Shown: positions 8,066 to 16,675, counted from the first letter of the stretch. The stretch is DNA of 64,000 nucleotides from Shumkonia mesophila (GCF_026163695.1 NZ_JAOTID010000012.1:109599-173598); one strand, 5' to 3'. Notes: generated by a model from the sequence alone, not told the origin. Numbers and translations are program-made.

Positions 8066-8728
8066 ATTTTCCCCGAAGCCATCTTTTTCGACTTCGACGG
8101 CGTCCTCGTCGAATCCAACGCCATCAAGGTCGAGGCCTTCGAGCGGCTGTACGCCGGCTACGGCCCGTCCATTCTGGCGCGCGTCATGGACTATATCGAC
8201 GGCAAGGAAGGCATCTCGCGGGTCGAGAAGATCCGCCACGCCCACGAGGCCTTCCTGGGCATCCACCTTACCGAGGCCGAACTCGGCCTCCTCGCCGAGC
8301 GCTACTCGCGCACGGTCGAGGATGCGGTGGCGACCTGCCCGTGGGTAACCGGCGCCCGCGACTTCCTGGAGGCGCACGCCCACCGCCTGCCGCTTTTCGT
8401 GGTGACCGGCACGCCGGAAGGCGAGATCAGGCGCATCGCCGAGCGGCGGGCCATGACCGGCTATTTCCGCGAACTGCGCGGCTCGCCGCCCCGCAAGCCA
8501 CCGATCGTGCGCGAGCTTTTGGTCCGCCATGGGCTGGCGGCGGAACGCGCCGTCTTCATCGGCGACGCCCTCTTCGATCACGAGACGGCCCACGAAACCG
8601 GCCTGCGCTTCATCGGGCGCGTCCCCCCCGGCCGCCCCAGCCCTTTCCCGGCGGGCACCGAAACCGCGGCCGACTTGAGCGACTTGGCCGAACGGCTGGC
8701 CAGGCCGCCGCAGACCGCCCATGCCTGA
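8066..8728 (+). CDS. HAD-family hydrolase with apparent ATT start codon
   Basis: This is a haloacid dehalogenase-type phosphatase with all four motifs: FFDFDGVLVES at the N-terminus, VVTGTPEGE, the lysine in RKPPIVRELL, and IGDALFDHETA. A helical cap lies between motifs I and II. The frame has no ATG, GTG or TTG before motif I; the codon at 8066 is ATT, set seven bases after a strong GGAAGGAG site and giving (M)FPEAIFFDFDG, exactly where family members begin. ATG 8186 would delete motif I. An ATT start is rare (infC is the classic case), so a point mutation or base-calling error is the alternative. It overlaps the next gene by eight bases. The substrate is unknown. Confidence 0.8.
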   Translation: MFPEAIFFDFDGVLVESNAIKVEAFERLYAGYGPSILARVMDYIDGKEGISRVEKIRHAHEAFLGIHLTEAELGLLAERYSRTVEDAVATCPWVTGARDFLEAHAHRLPLFVVTGTPEGEIRRIAERRAMTGYFRELRGSPPRKPPIVRELLVRHGLAAERAVFIGDALFDHETAHETGLRFIGRVPPGRPSPFPAGTETAADLSDLAERLARPPQTAHA

Positions 8729-9590
8729 CGACCGTCCCCGCCAAGCCGAAACCCAACGATTGGACCGGAACATGCCCAAGTCCCCCAAGAACCGCCTGGT
8801 CAAGGCCTACCTCAACGAGGACTTCCTGCACAGCAGCAAGGCCCGGCAGGTGCGCATCCTGGCCGAATACCTGGAACCGGAAGCCCGCTTCGAGAGCCTG
8901 CGCATCAGCGACACCATCGTCATGTACGGCTCGGCCCGCATTCCGTCGCGCGAGGATGCCGAGAAGCAACTCGCCGAAGTCCGCGCGGCGGGCGGCGACG
9001 TTGCCGAGGCCGAGGAGTGGCTCGGCATGTCGCGCTATTACGAGGACGCGCGCGAACTGGCCAACCGCCTGACCACATGGTCGAAGGGATTGGACGACAA
9101 CCGGCGACGCTTCATCGTTTGCACCGGCGGCGGCCCGGGCATCATGGAGGCGGCCAACCGCGGCGCCTCGGAGGCCAAGGGGCTCAACATGGGGCTCAAC
9201 ATCTCGCTGCCCTTTGAGCAGCACGAGAACCCCTACGTCACCCGCCAGCTTCTGTTCGAGTTCCACTACTTCTTCATGCGCAAATTCTGGTTCGTGTATC
9301 TCGCCAAGGCGATCATCTGCTTCCCCGGCGGCATGGGAACTCTCGATGAATTTTTCGAGTTGCTGACCCTGGCCCAGACCCACAAGCTCAAGAAGCGCAT
9401 CCCCATCGTGCTGTTCGGCGCCTCGTTCTGGAACGAGGTGCTGAACTTCGACGCCCTGGTCCGCTATCGCATGATCGACGCGGCCGACCTCGACCTCTTT
9501 CTCAAGACCGACTCGGTCGACGAAGCCTTCGCGCACGTCACCCAACAACTCCAGGAACACGCCGTGCAGCGCCCGGGCTGGAGCCTGTAG
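8721..9590 (+). CDS. LOG family protein (TIGR00730-like nucleotide 5'-monophosphate nucleosidase)
   Basis: LOG-family enzymes cleave purine nucleoside 5'-monophosphates and include the cytokinin-activating Lonely Guy proteins. The 289-residue protein has VMYGSARIPS, CTGGGPGIMEAANRGA, the phosphate-binding PGGMGTLDEFFE motif, and TLAQTHKLKKRIPIVLFG. An N-terminal helical extension of about 60 residues places it in the longer bacterial group rather than among the ~190-residue LOG proteins. ATG 8721 overlaps the HAD stop; MPKSPKNRL at 8772 is an alternative start. A bidirectional terminator follows. Confidence 0.8.
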   Translation: MPDDRPRQAETQRLDRNMPKSPKNRLVKAYLNEDFLHSSKARQVRILAEYLEPEARFESLRISDTIVMYGSARIPSREDAEKQLAEVRAAGGDVAEAEEWLGMSRYYEDARELANRLTTWSKGLDDNRRRFIVCTGGGPGIMEAANRGASEAKGLNMGLNISLPFEQHENPYVTRQLLFEFHYFFMRKFWFVYLAKAIICFPGGMGTLDEFFELLTLAQTHKLKKRIPIVLFGASFWNEVLNFDALVRYRMIDAADLDLFLKTDSVDEAFAHVTQQLQEHAVQRPGWSL

Positions 9591-9609
9591 CCGCTTCCCG
9601 CCCTACGCG

Positions 9610-9636
9610 AAAGGCCGGGCACCAGGCCCGGCCTTT
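9610..9636. terminator. Bidirectional intrinsic terminator
   Basis: AAAGGCCGGG at 9610-9619 and CCCGGCCTTT at 9627-9636 form a perfect 10-bp stem with a 7-nt loop, carrying short A/T ends in both directions. It lies between the convergent LOG-family and ilvE genes. Confidence 0.75.
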
Positions 9637-9661
9637 GCGATTCCGGCGAATGAACCCGGCG

Positions 9662-10555
9662 TCAGGCGGCGACCGGCGCCTTGCCGACCAGGCGCTCGTA
9701 ATCGTCGCGCAGCGTCTGGGTGACGTTGCCGACCGTGAAATTGTAGGCGTCGATGCTGCCGACCGCCGTGACCTCGGCGGCGGTGCCCGTCAAAAACAGC
9801 TCGGTCGCGTTGGCCATTTCCTCGGGCTTGATGTGACGTTCGACCACCTCGATGCCGCGTTTCCGGGCCAAGCCCATCACCGTCTGGCGGGTGATGCCGT
9901 TGAGGATGCATTCCGCAAGCGGCGTGTGCAGCTTGCCGTCGATCACCAGGAACACGTTCTCGCCGGTCGCCTCGGCGATGAAGCCGCGGTAATCGAGCAT
10001 CAGGGCGTCGTGGAACCCCTTGTTCTCGGCCGAGTGCTTGGAAAGCGTGCAGATCATGTAAAGCCCTGCCGCCTTGGTGCCCGCCGGCGCGGTATCCGGC
10101 GCGGGCCGGCGCCATTCGGCCATGGTCAGGCGGATCCCCTTGTTGCGGAATTCCGGCGAGAAGTAGGCCGGCCAGGACCACGTGGCGACCGCCAGATGAA
10201 TGGTGTTGTGCTGCGCCGAAACGCCCATCATCTCGCTGCCACGCCACGCCACGGGGCGCACATAGCCATCGACGATTCCGTTGGCGCGGCAGGTTTCGCG
10301 GCAGGCTTCCTCGATCTGGGCCACCGAGAAGGGAATCTTGAATCCCATGGTGTCGGCGCCCTTCACCAGACGTTCCGTGTGCTCGGTCAACTTGAAAATC
10401 TTGCCGGCGTAGGAACGCTCGCCCTCGAACACCGAGGAGGCGTAGTGAAGCGCATGGGTCAGCACGTGAACCTTGGCGTCGCGCCAGGGAACCAGCTTGC
10501 CGTCGTACCAGATGAAACCGTCGCGGTCGTCGTAGGGGGTTGTTGCCGCAGCCAT
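9662..10555 (-). CDS. ilvE: Branched-chain amino acid aminotransferase
   Basis: This PLP-dependent class IV transaminase carries out the last step of leucine, isoleucine and valine synthesis. The 297-residue form contains GFIWYDGKLVPWRDAKVHV, HYASSVFEGERSY, the PLP lysine in MICTLSKHSAENKGFHDAL, GFIAEATGENVF and LTGTAAEVTAVGSID, all standard for branched-chain rather than D-amino-acid enzymes. I chose ATG at 10555; an in-frame ATG at 10570 adds five residues, and neither has a strong ribosome-binding site. It is divergent from a MarR regulator, with a palindrome between them. Confidence 0.9.
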   Translation of the reverse strand: MAAATTPYDDRDGFIWYDGKLVPWRDAKVHVLTHALHYASSVFEGERSYAGKIFKLTEHTERLVKGADTMGFKIPFSVAQIEEACRETCRANGIVDGYVRPVAWRGSEMMGVSAQHNTIHLAVATWSWPAYFSPEFRNKGIRLTMAEWRRPAPDTAPAGTKAAGLYMICTLSKHSAENKGFHDALMLDYRGFIAEATGENVFLVIDGKLHTPLAECILNGITRQTVMGLARKRGIEVVERHIKPEEMANATELFLTGTAAEVTAVGSIDAYNFTVGNVTQTLRDDYERLVGKAPVAA

Positions 10556-10621
10556 GGAATTATCTTTCATCCCGGGGTCAATATCGAAAAGGTTGTTGCG
10601 TCTGGTACCATTTTTTGCGAT

Positions 10622-10644
10622 ATACGTCAACAACACTGACGTAT
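10622..10644. promoter_or_regulatory. Perfect 8-7-8 palindrome between ilvE and marR-like gene
   Basis: ATACGTCA at 10622-10629 and TGACGTAT at 10637-10644 form a perfect inverted repeat with a 7-nt spacer. The symmetry and location, in a 112-bp divergent promoter region beside a MarR-family gene, are those of a MarR-type operator. Binding is inferred. Confidence 0.55.
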
Positions 10645-10667
10645 TTTTTTGAGGCACTCCCATCCCG

Positions 10668-11165
10668 ATGGACACCCCCACCCCCGCCCCCGTGGAGCCC
10701 TCGCTCAGCGAGGCCGAGTTGCGCCAGGCCATCGAGCTTCTGTTCTACGCCTACCGCGACTTCACCGCCGAGGCCGACGCCATCCTGGCGCGCTATGGGT
10801 TCGGCCGCGCCCATCATCGGGTCATCTATTTCGTCGGCCGCCATCCGGGCGCCACCGTCAGCCACCTGCTGGGCATCCTCAAGATCACCAAGCAAAGCCT
10901 GGGAAGGGTGCTAAACCAGCTGCTGCATGAAGGCTTCGTCATCCAGAAGGCCAATGCCCGCGACCGCCGGCACCGCCTGCTCCACCTCACCGACAAGGGC
11001 CGCGAACTGGAAGCCACGCTGACCGCGCTGCAGGCCCGCCGCATCGCTCGCGCCTATGCCGAGACGAAGTCCGGCAACGGCCATGAATTCCGCAATGTGC
11101 TGCGCGCCATCATCAACCCCGAGGACCGCCCCCGCATCGAGCGGCTCGACCTCGACCCCCTGTGA
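10668..11165 (+). CDS. MarR family transcriptional regulator
   Basis: The 165-residue product has a winged helix-turn-helix: HHRVIYFVGRHPGATVSHLLGILKITKQSLGRVL carries the recognition helix (ITKQSLGRVLNQL) and DRRHRLLHLTDKGREL the wing and its following helix, the usual MarR layout. The ATG at 10668 follows GAGG at 10651, a long spacing of 13. It is divergent from ilvE and next to a 23-bp palindrome, so autoregulation, and perhaps control of ilvE, is likely. No ligand can be deduced. Confidence 0.8.
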   Translation: MDTPTPAPVEPSLSEAELRQAIELLFYAYRDFTAEADAILARYGFGRAHHRVIYFVGRHPGATVSHLLGILKITKQSLGRVLNQLLHEGFVIQKANARDRRHRLLHLTDKGRELEATLTALQARRIARAYAETKSGNGHEFRNVLRAIINPEDRPRIERLDLDPL

Positions 11166-11176
11166 TCCGCCCGGCC

Positions 11177-12184
11177 CTAAGCCCCGGTCATCAGGACCGC
11201 GGCGCCGTGGACATGGCCATCGCGCAGGTGCGCCAGCGCCTCGTTGGCCTGCTCCAGGGGAAAGCATTCGACGGTGGTGCGCACCGGCACCTTGGGGGCC
11301 AGCGCCAGGAAATCCTCGCCGTCCTTGCGCGTCAGGTTGGCCACCGAGACGATCTCGCGCTCCTCCCACAACAGCCGGTAGGGAAAGCTGGGGATGTCGC
11401 TCATATGAATGCCGGCGCAGACCACCCGGCCACCCGGCCCGACGGCGGCGAGCGCCGCCGGCACCAGGGCGCCCACCGGAGCGAACAGGATGGCGGCGTC
11501 GAGCGGCTCGGGCGGCAGCGCGTCCGACGGGCCGGCCCACACCGCCCCCAGGTCGCGGGCGAAGGCCTGGGCCGCGTCGTCGCCCGGCCGCGTGAAGGCG
11601 AACACCTGGCGGCCCTCGAAGGCCGCCACCTGGGCGACGATGTGGGCGGCGCCGCCGAAGCCGTAAAGGCCGAGGCGGACGGGATCGCCGGCCATGCGCA
11701 GCGAGCGGTGGCCGATGAGGCCGGCGCACATGAGGGGCGCCGCCTCGGCGTCGGAATAGTCGCCGCCGATGGGGAAAACATAGCGCTGGTCGGCCAGCGC
11801 GTAGTCGGCATAGCCGCCGTCCAGTTGATAGCCGGTGTAGCGGGCGGCCCGGCACAGGTTCTCGCGACCCTCCAGGCAAAAGCGGCAGACGCCGCAACTG
11901 AAGCCCAGCCACGGAATGCCCACCCGCTGGCCCTCGGCGAAGCGCTCGACGCCGGGGCCCAGCGCCGCCACCCGGCCGACGATCTCGTGACCGGGGATGA
12001 TCGGCAGCTTCGGCTCGGTCAACTCGCCGTCGACGACGTGCAGGTCGGTGCGGCAGACCCCGCAGGCGGCGACCCGCACCAGAATCTGGCCGGCGGCCGG
12101 CTCGGGGCGCGCCACCCGGCGCAGGCGGAGCGGCAGGCCCGCGGCATCGAGAACCATGGCGCGCATGGAGACGGCAGACGGCAT
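11177..12184 (-). CDS. Zinc-dependent alcohol dehydrogenase
   Basis: This is a 335-residue medium-chain dehydrogenase. The catalytic zinc site uses CGVCRTDLHVVDG and PGHEIVG; the structural zinc lobe has four cysteines in CGVCRFCLEGRENLC. A Rossmann segment GLYGFGGAAHIVAQVA follows, and DGGYADYA and GHVHGAAVLM are typical of the propanol-preferring AdhA/ADH-P group. GGGAG lies 8 bp before the ATG at 12184, which supports this start. It ends 11 bp from the marR stop, convergent with it. Aliphatic alcohol oxidation with NAD(H) is the likely reaction. Confidence 0.82.
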   Translation of the reverse strand: MPSAVSMRAMVLDAAGLPLRLRRVARPEPAAGQILVRVAACGVCRTDLHVVDGELTEPKLPIIPGHEIVGRVAALGPGVERFAEGQRVGIPWLGFSCGVCRFCLEGRENLCRAARYTGYQLDGGYADYALADQRYVFPIGGDYSDAEAAPLMCAGLIGHRSLRMAGDPVRLGLYGFGGAAHIVAQVAAFEGRQVFAFTRPGDDAAQAFARDLGAVWAGPSDALPPEPLDAAILFAPVGALVPAALAAVGPGGRVVCAGIHMSDIPSFPYRLLWEEREIVSVANLTRKDGEDFLALAPKVPVRTTVECFPLEQANEALAHLRDGHVHGAAVLMTGA

Positions 12185-12353
12185 GGCTTTTCTCCCGGCG
12201 ATGACGGGCCTCAAAATAGCAGACGGCGCCCCGTCGTGGGAACCGCGGCCAAGGCGCCCGCACTGCGCTTCCTTTGACGCGACTCCCCGCGGTTGTGCTA
12301 GTCTAGCGCCGGTCCCGGACGGGCCGGGAGAGAACGGGAAATTGGATAGGGCG

Positions 12354-13043
12354 GTGGCGAGCGACGATCTTCCGCATGTCCTGGTGGTGGACGACGACAC
12401 CCGGCTGCGGGGGCTTCTTCAGAAGTTCCTGAGCGAGAACGGCTTTCGCGTGTCGACCGCCAAGGACGCCGCCGACGCCCGCGAACGGCTGGCCGGCATC
12501 GCCTTCGACCTGATCGTGCTCGACCTCATGATGCCGGGCGAAAGCGGGCTCGATTTCGCCGCCGACCTGAGGACGCGCAGCAGCGTGCCGATCCTCATGC
12601 TGACCGCCATGGGCGAAGCCGAGCATCGCATCGCCGGGCTGGAGCGCGGCGCCGACGATTATCTGTCCAAGCCCTTCGAGCCGCGCGAACTTCTGCTGCG
12701 CCTGCGCAGCATCCTGCGCCGGGTGCCCCAGGCGGCAGCCCCCGGCGACGTCGAGATCCACATGGGGGACGCCACCTACGATCCGAAGCGCGAGCGGCTC
12801 CGCCGCAAGGGTCGCGACGTCCGCCTGACCTCGGTCGAGGCCGCGCTGCTGAACGCGCTGGCCGAAACGCCGGGCGGAATCCTCAGCCGTGAGGAGCTGA
12901 TCGCGCGCACCGGCGCCACCGGCGACGGCCGCGCCATCGACGTGCAGGTGACCCGGCTGCGGCGCAAGATCGAGCCCGATCCCCGCTTCCCCCGCTATCT
13001 GCAGACGGTGCGGGGGCGGGGCTACGTGCTGCGCCCGGATTGA
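12354..13043 (+). CDS. OmpR-family response regulator
   Basis: A receiver domain (LPHVLVVDDDTRLRG, acceptor aspartate D57 in LIVLDLMMPG, YLSKPFEP) is joined to a winged-helix DNA-binding domain ending in DVQVTRLRRKIEPD and TVRGRGYVL. The product is 229 residues if GTG 12354 is used; TTG at 12342 has a better-placed GAGAG and would add four residues. The kinase gene follows at once, its ATG six bases after the stop, so this is a cognate pair resembling OmpR/EnvZ. Target genes are not evident. Confidence 0.85.
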   Translation: MASDDLPHVLVVDDDTRLRGLLQKFLSENGFRVSTAKDAADARERLAGIAFDLIVLDLMMPGESGLDFAADLRTRSSVPILMLTAMGEAEHRIAGLERGADDYLSKPFEPRELLLRLRSILRRVPQAAAPGDVEIHMGDATYDPKRERLRRKGRDVRLTSVEAALLNALAETPGGILSREELIARTGATGDGRAIDVQVTRLRRKIEPDPRFPRYLQTVRGRGYVLRPD

Positions 13044-13048
13044 CGCCG

Positions 13049-14371
13049 ATGGGTTTCCTGACCGACACCGCCAAGCGACTTCTGCCGCGCAGCCTTCTCG
13101 GCCGCTCGCTGATGATCATCGTCACCCCGCTGGTGCTGCTGCAGCTGGTGTCGGCCGCCATCTTCTACGAAAGCCACTGGGACAAGATCTCGCTGCGCCT
13201 GGCGCGCGGCGTGGCCGGCGACATCGGAACCGTCATCTCGCTGCTTCGCCAGTTTCCGGATGCCGAAGACCGCAACTGGATCTTCAGGCTGGCCGCCGAT
13301 CACATGGAGCTGACGGTCGCCCTCCAGGAGAAGGCCATCCTGCCCAACCAGCCGGCCCAACCCCGGGGAGTGACCGAGCAGGCGATGGACGACGCCCTGC
13401 GCGAACAGGTCACCCAACCGTTCGTGCTCGACACCGAGTCGCTCGATCGCTTCTACGTGGCGAGCATCCAGCTGCCGGCCGGCGTGCTCGAGGTCATCGT
13501 GCCCCGCAAGCGGCTGTTCAGTTCCACCGTCTACGTGTTCGTCTTGTGGATGATCGGCACCTCGATGATCCTGTTCGGGGTCGCCACCATCTTCATGCGC
13601 AACCAGGTGAAGCCGATCCGTCGCTTGGCCGTCGCCGCCGACAACTTCGGCAAGGGCCGCGAGGTGGTCCGCGTCAAGCCCGAGGGGGCCACCGAGGTGC
13701 GCCAGGCGACCACCGCCTTCCTTGCCATGCGCGAGCGCATCCAGCGCCAGATCAGCCAGCGCACCGACATGTTGTCGGGGGTGTCGCACGACCTGCGCAC
13801 GCCGCTGACCCGCATGAAGCTGCAACTGGCGATGAGCGGCGACGCCGACGGCATCAGCGATCTTCGGACCGACGTCGCCGAGATGGAGCATATGCTGGAG
13901 GGTTATCTGGCCTTCGCCCGCGGCGAGGGCACCGAACAGCCCCGGCTGGCCAACCTGACCGACCTTCTGGCCGAGGTCGCCGAGCAGGCCCGGCGCAACG
14001 GCGGCCAGATCGACCTTCACTGCGAAGGCCCCTTCACCATGCCGTTGCGCCCCAACGCGCTCAAGCGGGCCATCGCCAACCTGATCGACAACGCGCTGCG
14101 CTACGCCGAGCACGTGTGGATTCGCGCCGGCCGGCGGGCCGACGCCATCGAGATTCTCATCGACGACGACGGACCGGGCATTCCCGCCGACAAGCGCGAC
14201 GAGGTCTTCAAGCCGTTCTTCCGGCTGGACAGTTCGCGCAATCCGGAAACCGGCGGCAGTGGCCTGGGGCTGGCCATCGCGCGCGACATCGTGCGCGGCC
14301 ACGGCGGCGACATCGAATTGGGCGAGGCCCCGACCGGCGGGCTTCGCGCCCGCGTGCGGCTGCCGGTCTAG
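13049..14371 (+). CDS. EnvZ-like sensor histidine kinase
   Basis: The 440-residue membrane kinase has two transmembrane helices (about 18-38 and 160-183) flanking a periplasmic domain of about 120 residues. A HAMP linker (NQVKPIRRLAVAADNFGKG) follows, then the H-box LSGVSHDLRTPLTRMKLQL with H247, an N-box NLIDNALRYAE, DDDGPGIP and GSGLGLAIARDI. The arrangement matches EnvZ of alphaproteobacteria. ATG 13049 was preferred to the overlapping TTG 13040. Its stop overlaps the convergent TetR-like gene by four bases. Confidence 0.87.
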   Translation: MGFLTDTAKRLLPRSLLGRSLMIIVTPLVLLQLVSAAIFYESHWDKISLRLARGVAGDIGTVISLLRQFPDAEDRNWIFRLAADHMELTVALQEKAILPNQPAQPRGVTEQAMDDALREQVTQPFVLDTESLDRFYVASIQLPAGVLEVIVPRKRLFSSTVYVFVLWMIGTSMILFGVATIFMRNQVKPIRRLAVAADNFGKGREVVRVKPEGATEVRQATTAFLAMRERIQRQISQRTDMLSGVSHDLRTPLTRMKLQLAMSGDADGISDLRTDVAEMEHMLEGYLAFARGEGTEQPRLANLTDLLAEVAEQARRNGGQIDLHCEGPFTMPLRPNALKRAIANLIDNALRYAEHVWIRAGRRADAIEILIDDDGPGIPADKRDEVFKPFFRLDSSRNPETGGSGLGLAIARDIVRGHGGDIELGEAPTGGLRARVRLPV

Positions 14372-15030
14372 GCCGGCGGCGGCTCGCCAGCGGCCGGCCG
14401 GGCCGCGGGGCGCCGGCACGGCGCCAGGCCCGACGCCAGATGAACCAGCGTTTCGGCGCGCCGCAATCCCTTGTCCAGCGCCGCCATCGTTTTCGCCATG
14501 TCGGGCGTGTCGTCGCGCAGCCAGACCCGCACGGCATCGGCATAGACCAGCATCAGCCCCTGCACGCGGACAAGCCCGCCCAAGCCGGCCGAGGACAGCC
14601 CCGCCGCCTCCAGCGTCCATGCCATCGAGCGGGCCATGGCCGGCAGCCCGACGAGGCCGACGGTGGGATCGACGATGTCCCGAAGGATCGCCGCCACCGC
14701 CGCTTTGTGCGGGGCCAGGGCGTCGAAACGCCGCATCAGCACCTCGAACAGGCGATCGCGCGCCGCCTCGTCGGCGTCGGCCGGACCGGCCGCCAGGACC
14801 TCGCCGTCGACCCGCCGGATGAAGGCGTCGAACAGGCAGTTTTTGGATGGAAACGCCGCATGGAGTTCGCCCAGCGTCAGGCCGGCCGCCTGGGCGATTT
14901 GCGTCATGCCGAGGCCGCTCCAGCCTTCGATGGCGGCAAGGTCCAGCGCGGCGTCGATGATGCGCCCGGCCCGGTCGTCGGTGCCGGCGCCCTTGGGCGC
15001 GCGCGGATGGTCAGCCGGTCGGCGTGCCAT
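14368..15030 (-). CDS. TetR-like protein with COQ9-like C-terminus
   Basis: The 220-residue protein starts with a TetR-type helix-turn-helix: RIIDAALDLAAIEGWSGLGMTQIAQAAGLTLGELHAAFPSKNCLFDAF, cited here by its key parts GMTQIAQAAGLTLGELHAAF. The C-terminal half includes VYADAVRVWLRDDTPDMAKT, which recalls the COQ9 family of ubiquinone-synthesis proteins that share the TetR fold. AAGGAGG stands just before the ATG. It could be a true regulator or a COQ9-type lipid-binding protein; the intact helix-turn-helix favours a regulator. Its neighbours (kinase, proC) give no ligand. Confidence 0.65.
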   Translation of the reverse strand: MARRPADHPRAPKGAGTDDRAGRIIDAALDLAAIEGWSGLGMTQIAQAAGLTLGELHAAFPSKNCLFDAFIRRVDGEVLAAGPADADEAARDRLFEVLMRRFDALAPHKAAVAAILRDIVDPTVGLVGLPAMARSMAWTLEAAGLSSAGLGGLVRVQGLMLVYADAVRVWLRDDTPDMAKTMAALDKGLRRAETLVHLASGLAPCRRPAARPAAGEPPPA

Positions 15031-15122
15031 CGCCTCCTCCTTATCCTTCGCGGCGACAGTTCGCCGCGCATCTTCCCCCACCATAATGTTAGGTAGCGAC
15101 GGCGGCGGCGGCAAGCCGGCCG

Positions 15123-15935
15123 TCAGCCGGCGAGTTCGCGCGAGCGGCGGGTGGCGGCGGCGATGGCCTTGGTCAGCAGCGGCTGCCAGCCATCGGCGGC
15201 CATCAGCACCTTGAGCGCCTCGGCGGTGGTGCCGCCCGGGCTGGTGACGTTCTGGCGCAGCACCGCCGGCGGCTCCGGCGAGCGGTACAGCAGTTCGCCC
15301 GAACCGGCAACGGTGACGCGGGCCAGGCGCGCCGCCAGATCGGCCGGCAGGCCGGCCTCGACGCCGGCCTGGGCTAGGGCCTCGGCCAGCAGGAAGACAT
15401 AGGCGGGCCCACCGCCGGAAAGGGCAGTGACGGCATCGAGATGCGCCTCGTCGTCGATCCAGGCGACTTCGCCGACGGCGGATAGCAGGCCGTCGCACAG
15501 GCGGCGCTGGGTTTCGGCGACCGGCGGACTGGCATAGGCCACCGTCATGCCGCGGCGCACCGCCGCCGGGGTATTGGGCATGGCCCTGACGATGGCGGCA
15601 TCCTTGCCGAGGTGGCGCCGGAAATAGCCGATGGTCTTGCCGGCCGCGATCGACAGGAAAACCGGCCCGTCGGCGGCGAACCGCGCATAGCCGGGAAGGA
15701 CGCCGTCCATCATCTGCGGCTTGACGGCGAAGATCACGACGTCGGGCCGTTTCGCCGCCGGCACGGCGTCGGCCGAGGCAACGACCGCCACCCCGCGCGC
15801 CGTGGCCGGGCCGGCCGCCGGGGCGTGGGGCTCGACGACGACGACATCGGCCGCATCGACGCCGCGCTCCAGCCAGCCCTCAAGCAGGGCGCCACCCATC
15901 TTCCCGCAGCCGACCAGGATAAGCGAAGACGCCAT
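15123..15935 (-). CDS. proC: Pyrroline-5-carboxylate reductase
   Basis: ProC reduces 1-pyrroline-5-carboxylate to proline with NAD(P)H. The 270-residue protein begins SLILVGCGKMGGALLEGWL, the Rossmann glycine motif, then has VIFAVKPQ, AMPNTPAAVRRGMT, ALSGGGPAYVFLLAEAL and the C-terminal signature VTSPGGTTAEAL. Length is standard. It lies eight bases after the YbjN gene stop on the same strand and is probably co-transcribed with it. Confidence 0.93.
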   Translation of the reverse strand: MASSLILVGCGKMGGALLEGWLERGVDAADVVVVEPHAPAAGPATARGVAVVASADAVPAAKRPDVVIFAVKPQMMDGVLPGYARFAADGPVFLSIAAGKTIGYFRRHLGKDAAIVRAMPNTPAAVRRGMTVAYASPPVAETQRRLCDGLLSAVGEVAWIDDEAHLDAVTALSGGGPAYVFLLAEALAQAGVEAGLPADLAARLARVTVAGSGELLYRSPEPPAVLRQNVTSPGGTTAEALKVLMAADGWQPLLTKAIAAATRRSRELAG

Positions 15936-15943
15936 CGAAACGC

Positions 15944-16447
15944 TCAGGCCTCGCCGACGGTTTCCACCATGGCGGCGGAAAGCGCGTCCTGCGGCGACTT
16001 GCCGCCCCAGATGACGAATTGGAAGGCCGGATAGAAGCGCTCGCACTCGGCGACCGCGTTGTCCAACAGGTCTTCCAGTTGCTCGGGCGTCGGTCCGCCG
16101 GTGCCGCGCAGCGGCAGGGCGTGGCGGTACATGGGCAGCCCCTCCTCTTCCCACATGCCGAAGTGGCCGAGCCACATGCGCTCGTTGACCAGGCACAGCA
16201 ACTGGCCGATGCCGGCCTTCTTCTCGGCGGGCACCCGCATGTCGAAGGCGCAGGTGAAATGAAGCGCGCCGACCTCCTCGTTCCAGGCGAAGTAGAGGCT
16301 GTAGTCGCACCAATGGCCGGGAACCTGGGCAGCCATCTCCTGATCGCTGCGCCGGTCGAACATCCAGTCGTTGGCGGTGACGACCCGTTCCACCACATCG
16401 AGCGGATCGACAATCGACTTTTCGTCGGAAAGGGTGGAAGCCCGCAT
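15944..16447 (-). CDS. YbjN domain-containing protein
   Basis: The 167-residue product belongs to the YbjN family, small cytosolic proteins related in fold to type III secretion chaperones and of unclear function. Visible features are VERVVTANDWMFDRRSDQEM near the N-terminus, GALHFTCAFDMRVP, LLCLVNERMWLGHFGMW and a final helix AVAECERFYPAFQFVIW. ATG 16447 is preceded by a good GGGGGAGA site, unlike the upstream ATG at 16480. The YbjN-proC order recurs in alphaproteobacteria. Confidence 0.8.
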   Translation of the reverse strand: MRASTLSDEKSIVDPLDVVERVVTANDWMFDRRSDQEMAAQVPGHWCDYSLYFAWNEEVGALHFTCAFDMRVPAEKKAGIGQLLCLVNERMWLGHFGMWEEEGLPMYRHALPLRGTGGPTPEQLEDLLDNAVAECERFYPAFQFVIWGGKSPQDALSAAMVETVGEA

Positions 16448-16675
16448 GGCCGCATCTCCCCCAATAGCCAGGTAAGGCATTCGGCCGCCGTGTGGGATGG
16501 ACCGTCCCTCACCCCTGCATAAAAGGCACCGCCCGATATGTAGTGGCCCATCGCACTCTTTGATACCAATTATAGCCTGCCAAAAGGCGACTCGCCATGC
16601 AAGCCTCCTTTTGGCGGGAAGGCCGGTTTATTGTGGATAAGGATGAGGCGCAAAAGGCGGCGGGCCGAGGCCGCA
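16448..16675. other. Intergenic region with a DnaA box, a hairpin and a -10-like site
   Basis: Between the UbiK-like and YbjN genes lie a perfect reverse-strand DnaA box (TGTGGATAA at 16632-16640), a 9-bp inverted repeat GCCAAAAGG/CCTTTTGGC at 16579-16587 and 16607-16615, and, on the minus strand, a perfect TATAAT (16569-16574) without a convincing -35. The last may be the promoter of ybjN-proC, leaving a leader of about 115 nt. Confidence 0.4.

Noticed and set aside
8186..8728. ATG 8186 as the start of the HAD gene
   Set aside because: It would remove motif I with the nucleophilic aspartate, and the coding signal clearly extends upstream to 8066.
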